From Anaerolineae bacterium (GTDB taxonomy: Bacteria > Chloroflexota > Anaerolineae > Anaerolineales > UBA4823): DNA of 10,724 bases. Below are positions 7,852 through 10,724 of this stretch, piece by piece. The DNA is taken from NCBI GenBank assembly GCA_030622805.1, contig JAUXFR010000015.1, positions 1-10,724 of the forward strand, given 5' to 3'. The position numbers and the translations under genes were made by a program. Every line of letters starts with the position of its first letter. Position 1 is the first letter of the stretch. Under the pieces are notes generated by a model. It ran no database searches and was not told the origin of the DNA. It saw only the letters and a program-made list of their open reading frames with translations.

Positions 7852-7877
7852 TTATTTCGTGAAGAGTAGCGAAATAA
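7852..7877 (-). terminator. Inverted repeat after the rho operon, candidate terminator hairpin
   Basis: TTATTTCG (7852-7859) and CGAAATAA (7870-7877) form a perfect 8-base inverted repeat with a 10-base loop. On the minus strand the hairpin begins about 7 bases after the stop codon of the small gene at 7885. The stem is AT-rich and the T-run comes only about 9 bases later, so it may be an mRNA-end stabiliser rather than an intrinsic terminator. Confidence 0.4.
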
Positions 7878-7884
7878 AACGGAT

Positions 7885-8070
7885 TCAATCCTCAACCAGA
7901 ATATTGATCAACTCCAGGAGCTGATTCCACTCCTCCTGGAAAAAATGGATTGTGACGTTGTTGAGCTGCAGATGGTATGTCACTTCGCCGTCCGGCTCTT
8001 CGATTCTCCAGGCAATGTAATCACTCGTCTCGGCGAGATTTTCGGCTTTGGGTTCGGGTATACTGCTCAT
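7885..8070 (-). CDS. Small acidic hypothetical protein cotranscribed with rho
   Basis: This is a 61-residue protein of unknown function. I chose the ATG at 8070 because AAGGAG (8077-8082) lies exactly 6 bases upstream; a GTG one codon earlier at 8073 would be too close to it. It begins 28 bases after the rho stop codon on the same strand, so the two are probably cotranscribed. The sequence is rich in Glu and Asp, with an aromatic central part (SDYIAWRIEEPDGEVTYHL, then VTIHFFQEEWNQLLELI) that looks like a short beta-hairpin followed by an amphipathic helix. There are no cysteines, signal peptide or membrane segment. Its start, composition and position argue for a real gene. A role as a Rho partner or regulator would be pure inference. 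Confidence 0.7.
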   Translation of the reverse strand: MSSIPEPKAENLAETSDYIAWRIEEPDGEVTYHLQLNNVTIHFFQEEWNQLLELINILVED

Positions 8071-8076
8071 CACAGA

Positions 8077-8082
8077 CTCCTT
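8077..8082 (-). promoter_or_regulatory. Strong ribosome binding site of the small rho-linked gene
   Basis: AAGGAG on the minus strand is 6 bases before the ATG at 8070 and only 3 before the GTG at 8073. It decides the start in favour of the ATG and is the main evidence that this short ORF is translated. Confidence 0.7.
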
Positions 8083-8098
8083 GCGTTTGTGGAAAGCC

Positions 8099-9397
8099 TC
8101 ATCCTTCGCTCAATGTTTCCAGGAATTCGATGTTGTCCTTGGTGGCAGCCAGCCGCTGCAGGATGGCCTCCGTACCGGCAGAGAGGCCCATACCGGCACC
8201 GAGTGGTGGCGACTGGATCAACTGATCATACATGCGGCGCATCAACCACACGCGCGGGGTTATATCCGGACCCAGCAGCAGTTCCTCTCGCCGCGTGGAG
8301 GAACGCTCAATATCGATCGCAGGGAACACCCGCCGTTCCTGCAGGCGCCGTGAGAGATGCAGCTCCATATTCCCTGTGCCTTTGAACTCCTCGTAAACCA
8401 CGTCGTCCATACGCGACCCGGTGTCGACTATGCAGGTGGCGATGATCGTCAGCGAACCGCCGTCTTCAATGTTGCGCGCCGCGCCGAAAAAGCGCTTGGG
8501 TGGGTACAGCGCGGAGGGATCGATACCACCGGACAAAGTGCGACCGGAAGGCGTGACCACCAGGTTGTAGCCGCGTGCCAGCCGCGTGATCGAATCCATC
8601 AGGATCACCACATCACGCCCGACCTCTACCAGCCGCTTGCCGCGCGCCAGAACCATCTCAGCCACCCGCACGTGTGAAGTAACCGGCTCGTCAAAGGTTG
8701 AGGAGATCACCTCGGCGTCCACTGAGCGGTCCATATCAGTGACCTCCTCGGGGCGCTCGCCGATCAATGCCACCATCAGGTGGATCTCCGGATTCTTGGT
8801 AGAAATGGCGTTGGCGATCTCCTTTAGGATGGTGGTTTTACCCGCTTTTGGCGGCGATACGATCAGGCCGCGCTGTCCGCGACCGATCGGCGCCACCAGG
8901 TTGATCAGCCTCGTGGAGAGGGTGTAGCGGTCAGTTTCCAGGTTAAACCGAACTTCTGGGAAAATTGGGGTCAGCTGTTCGAAAGTGGGTCTTCTTTTGT
9001 TCTCCTCAGCGCTCAATGTGTTGACGCTCTCCACCTTCAGCAGCCCATAATGGCGCTCGGATTCGCGCGGCGGTCGTGCATGACCAAATACCAGGTCACC
9101 GGTCCGCAGCTTGTAGCGCCGGATCTGCGACTGGGATACGTAAACATCGGTAGGACCCGGGCGGTAGTGACCGGAGCGCAGGAATCCGATCCCTTCGCTC
9201 ATGATCTCCAGGATGCCGCCGCGCAGCTCGATGCCTTCTTTTTGAGCCTCCGCCTGTTGGATGAAAACGATCAGGTCCTCCTTCTTCATGCGGGAGGCGC
9301 GCTCGATATCAAGTTCAGTCGCAAGCAGTCGCAGATCCGAGAGTGAGGTGTTTTCAAGTTCAATTAGTCTGGCAGTGGGATTGTTTTTTTTGCTCAT
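8099..9397 (-). CDS. rho: Transcription termination factor Rho
   Basis: This 432-residue protein (E. coli Rho is 419) is the hexameric RNA-dependent ATPase that ends transcription at Rho-dependent sites. Residues ~8-50 are the Rho N-terminal helical domain (LIELENTSLSDLRLLATEL). Residues ~55-130 are the cold-shock-like RNA-binding domain with the RNP1-like GIGFLRS at 69-75. Residues ~160-425 are the RecA-type motor: Walker A SPPKAGKTT at 181-189, Walker B VVILMD ending in D268, the Q-loop region PSGRTLSGGIDPSALYPPKRF at 283-303, and the R-loop/arginine-finger region DTGSRMDDVVYEEFKGTGN at 325-343. No long insertion is present in the N-terminal half. The ATG at 9397 has no strong Shine-Dalgarno. 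Codons 2-5 include a run of eight A. It heads an operon with the small gene at 7885-8070. Confidence 0.98.
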   Translation of the reverse strand: MSKKNNPTARLIELENTSLSDLRLLATELDIERASRMKKEDLIVFIQQAEAQKEGIELRGGILEIMSEGIGFLRSGHYRPGPTDVYVSQSQIRRYKLRTGDLVFGHARPPRESERHYGLLKVESVNTLSAEENKRRPTFEQLTPIFPEVRFNLETDRYTLSTRLINLVAPIGRGQRGLIVSPPKAGKTTILKEIANAISTKNPEIHLMVALIGERPEEVTDMDRSVDAEVISSTFDEPVTSHVRVAEMVLARGKRLVEVGRDVVILMDSITRLARGYNLVVTPSGRTLSGGIDPSALYPPKRFFGAARNIEDGGSLTIIATCIVDTGSRMDDVVYEEFKGTGNMELHLSRRLQERRVFPAIDIERSSTRREELLLGPDITPRVWLMRRMYDQLIQSPPLGAGMGLSAGTEAILQRLAATKDNIEFLETLSEG

Positions 9398-9790
9398 AAG
9401 TTTCTGTCTCTATATGGATGGTTTTGTATGCGGTTTGCTAGGATCGGCAGGGATCTTACAGCCTTTTCATGGCTGGATCGTTATCCTGATAATTCATCGC
9501 AGGTTGGAAAAATAAATGGGGAAAATCATGCTGTTTTCGATGCTGCGTTTGCCCCAGGTGTAGCGGCAAGCCCGGCGTTTATTAGAGCCGCATTGTGGCA
9601 ATAACGCTGCTTTTCGTAATAATCTGACGGTGTAAAACTCCTGAAACTAAATGGATATGTTAATGTTGAATTCAGTAATAAGGGCTCATTCCAGACAAGC
9701 AAATTGCTGACGCGTCCTTCAAGTGCCTGACAGCGTATCACCGATATGAAATCCTGCTGGCCTGATAATTCGGAAATGCTCCCCTGAGCA
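9398..9790 (-). promoter_or_regulatory. Probable long 5' leader of rho
   Basis: If transcription starts from the consensus promoter at 9797-9827, the rho mRNA has a ~390-nt leader. Two hairpins are visible. GCGTTTATT (9575-9583) pairs with AATAACGC (9600-9607) with one bulge, over an inner GCC/GGC pair of blocks. CAGCC (9459-9463) pairs with GGCTG (9471-9475), flanked by GATC on both sides (9453-9456, 9476-9479). A 71-codon ORF from a GTG at 9741 to 9526 lies inside, with AGGA about 10 bases upstream; I do not call it a gene. In E. coli the rho leader is long and is used for Rho-dependent autoregulation, and a similar role here is inferred. Confidence 0.45.
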
Positions 9791-9796
9791 GCTTAC

Positions 9797-9827
9797 ATTA
9801 TATCATTAAAATTATGCACTGTGTCAA
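9797..9827 (-). promoter_or_regulatory. Consensus sigma-70-type promoter reading towards rho
   Basis: On the minus strand TTGACA (9827-9822) and TATAAT (9802-9797) match consensus at all 12 positions, with a 19-base spacer and an extended -10 TGA directly before TATAAT. The spacer is 2 bases longer than ideal. The predicted start is near 9790, about 390 bases before the rho ATG. No better gene lies between them. Confidence 0.65.
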
Positions 9828-9912
9828 GTGCAGTTGGGAAGATTTTATTTCTCCGAACCATGCGAGCTGTGCTTCATATTCACCCAAAAAATCGACTTAT
9901 GAATCCCTTAAC

Positions 9913-9941
9913 TTGACAAACAACCTGCCCACATTTATATT
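9913..9941 (+). promoter_or_regulatory. Sigma-70-type promoter reading into a gene-poor region
   Basis: TTGACA (9913-9918), a 17-base spacer and TATATT (9936-9941, five of six consensus bases) form a good promoter on the plus strand. It is divergent from the rho promoter, with about 85 bases between the two -35 boxes. The predicted start is near 9948. The only downstream ORF is 54 codons long, so the product could be a small protein or a non-coding RNA. Confidence 0.5.
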
Positions 9942-9973
9942 TATATGACCCAATATTAAATTTTACTTAAGAT

Positions 9974-10138
9974 ATGCTAGAAATCTCCATCTACAGCAGA
10001 ACGATTATGCTGGTTGTCATCTGGATTTGCAGCCCATCTTACCCTCATAAAAGCGAGGGGGAAAATCAATCACCGAATCACAATTGTGGATGGATTAGCC
10101 TTATGCTTCAGGGAAGAAAAAGAATAGATCTGAATTGA
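9974..10138 (+). CDS. Possible small ORF (54 residues), unknown
   Basis: This 54-codon ORF starts at an ATG about 26 bases after the predicted start of the promoter at 9913-9941. I do not recognise the product. It begins MLEISIYSRTIMLVVIWICS, with a short hydrophobic stretch at residues 10-20 that could be a weak membrane segment, followed by a polar tail ending in QGRKRIDLN. There is no good Shine-Dalgarno, and its 3' end overlaps, in another frame, a possible transposase relic. Position relative to the promoter is the only real support, and it may well be untranslated. Confidence 0.2.
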   Translation: MLEISIYSRTIMLVVIWICSPSYPHKSEGENQSPNHNCGWISLMLQGRKRIDLN

Positions 10139-10247
10139 TGATCACAAAGGCTCCCAATTTTACAGCACTGAACCAATGGAACTTCACGATAGAAAGTTCG
10201 AAACAACCATAAAAATCATCGGAGATATCCTGAGTGAGAGAATACAT
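10111..10247 (+). pseudogene. Possible relic of a DDE (IS481-like) transposase core
   Basis: Two pieces in neighbouring frames resemble the middle of an IS481-type DDE transposase. GKKKNRSELMIT (from 10111) looks like the stretch before the second catalytic Asp. After a frame change, DDHKGSQFYS (from 10137) resembles the T-D-H-G-S-Q-F-Y motif with one extra Lys. The following HDRKFETTIKIIGDILSERIH (10185-10247, shown here in part) has the spacing of the family's F-E ... G-I ... I-L-x-R-x-H segment. The resemblance stops there, and no N-terminal HTH part, final catalytic Glu or terminal repeats were found. It could be chance similarity in a short open frame. Confidence 0.25.
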
Positions 10248-10349
10248 TCTCTGTTATTGTCACTCTTATCTGGATATTGTTATTTTGTGACAAACTGACT
10301 ACTTTCACACCGACAATTTCAGATGTAAAAGTGTTAGTAGTATTACGAA

Positions 10350-10421
10350 CCTGTACAGATTACAGCCTGTGTAAGTGTACAGGCTCCGTGAAATATCAAG
10401 ACCCCGTCGGATGGGCGGAGC
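10350..10421. repeat. Overlapping inverted repeats (possible alternative RNA hairpins)
   Basis: CCTGTACA (10350-10357) is a perfect inverted match to TGTACAGG (10376-10383). AGCCTGT (10364-10370) matches ACAGGCT (10379-10385), so the two stems compete for the same right arm. A third stem pairs GCTCCG (10383-10388) with CGGAGC (10416-10421). The block is GC-richer than its surroundings and lies about 60-130 bases downstream of the glycosyltransferase stop codon. No T-run follows on either strand, so it is not a standard terminator. Confidence 0.4.
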
Positions 10422-10477
10422 GCGCTTAGTTGTTGATACAAGGTTATCGCATCCACCTTCGATTTAGATAACACCAA

Positions 10478-10724
10478 TTATAGAACCCAATTCCGATATT
10501 CATCAAATGTGAAGTTGGAATACCGTTCAATTTCTTTCACCCCATCACTTGCTTCTTCAGTTTCTCGAAATTTTTGGCTCATCATATTAATTAGCGTCCG
10601 ATAGGATGGATCTTCCTGAATGGCATTAATCAAGGTGCTCAAATAACTTTTGGATACCTTATTTGGATCTGCAGCTATACCAATTCCATGATAGTCAACT
10701 CGGGCTGCGTTTCCTGGTTGATCA
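10478..10724 (-). CDS. Glycosyltransferase, GT1/MGT-type, C-terminal end (5' end outside window)
   Basis: The minus strand is open from the window edge to a TAA at 10478-10480, giving the last 81 residues of a protein that begins beyond the window. No start codon belongs to this segment. The first visible residues, DQPGNAARVDYHGIGI, match the C-terminal sugar-nucleotide-binding signature of GT1 UDP-glycosyltransferases (the MGT/macrolide glycosyltransferase type, typically G-D-Q-P-x-N-A-x-R followed by G-x-G). The next part, LINAIQEDPSYRTLINMMSQKF, is the usual closing helix pair (often V-L-x-D-x-x-Y-R). Such enzymes move sugars from nucleotide donors to lipids or small hydrophobic acceptors in the cytoplasm. 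The substrate cannot be inferred from this fragment. It stands ~1 kb upstream of rho on the same strand, separated by the gene-poor region. Confidence 0.75.
   Translation of the reverse strand, partial: DQPGNAARVDYHGIGIAADPNKVSKSYLSTLINAIQEDPSYRTLINMMSQKFRETEEASDGVKEIERYSNFTFDEYRNWVL

Noticed and set aside
9575..9614. Hairpin followed by CTTTT on the plus strand, considered as an intrinsic terminator
   Set aside because: No plus-strand gene ends nearby and the T-run is only four bases. It is better seen as a leader structure on the rho strand.
9526..9741. 71-codon minus-strand ORF upstream of rho
   Set aside because: It starts at a GTG with only a distant AGGA, has unremarkable composition and no recognisable family. 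It is kept only as a possible leader ORF within the rho leader.
10042..10059. CCCTC/GAGGG hairpin
   Set aside because: It has only five pairs and no T-run on either strand, so it cannot be supported as a terminator.
10238..10426. 62-codon open frame on the plus strand with cysteines
   Set aside because: It has no start codon near its beginning, no ribosome binding site and no recognisable family; it is likely a chance open frame overlapping the inverted repeats.
1..10724. tRNA, rRNA, CRISPR array, toxin-antitoxin or phage-defence genes
   Set aside because: Reading both strands I found no tRNA-like T-arm and acceptor pairing, no regularly spaced repeats, and no protein motif of such systems.

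Overview
The window carries conserved bacterial housekeeping genes (a family X DNA polymerase/PHP protein, DNA polymerase I and transcription terminator Rho) interleaved with exported envelope proteins. The protein style points to Chloroflexota, most likely class Anaerolineae: a CAP-LysM protein with a Pro/Thr-rich linker, a DUF6504 protein, and a long exported transglycosylase-type protein. This is inferred from family resemblance only. Coding regions are moderately GC-rich, while the last ~900 bases are clearly AT-richer.

Left part (1-2390, plus strand): the C-terminal ~365 residues of a PolX protein with a full set of PHP metal ligands but an altered polymerase residue, followed by a secreted or membrane-anchored CAP-LysM protein. 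Middle (2391-5861, minus strand): a DUF6504 protein and full-length polA with all polymerase and proofreading motifs. A divergent intergenic region then leads to a plus-strand exported protein with a C-terminal SLT/lysozyme-like domain (6051-7664). Its promoter lies so close to the ATG that the mRNA may be leaderless.

Right part: a degenerate GTGTTCGCGGTG-type repeat cluster (7672-7834), then a minus-strand rho operon made of rho (8099-9397) and a 61-residue acidic protein with a strong Shine-Dalgarno. Upstream of rho is a ~390-nt stretch with hairpins. It ends at a perfect TTGACA/TATAAT promoter with an extended -10, so rho may have a long regulatory leader.

From 9828 to 10477 there is no convincing gene. 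The stretch holds a good plus-strand promoter, a possible 54-residue ORF, a faint DDE-transposase-like relic and overlapping inverted repeats. The window ends inside the C-terminal 81 residues of a minus-strand GT1/MGT-type glycosyltransferase.

I saw no tRNA, rRNA, CRISPR array, intact mobile element or defence system. The most interesting points are the PolX active-site substitution, the small protein paired with rho, the long rho leader, and the promoter-bearing gene desert beside it.
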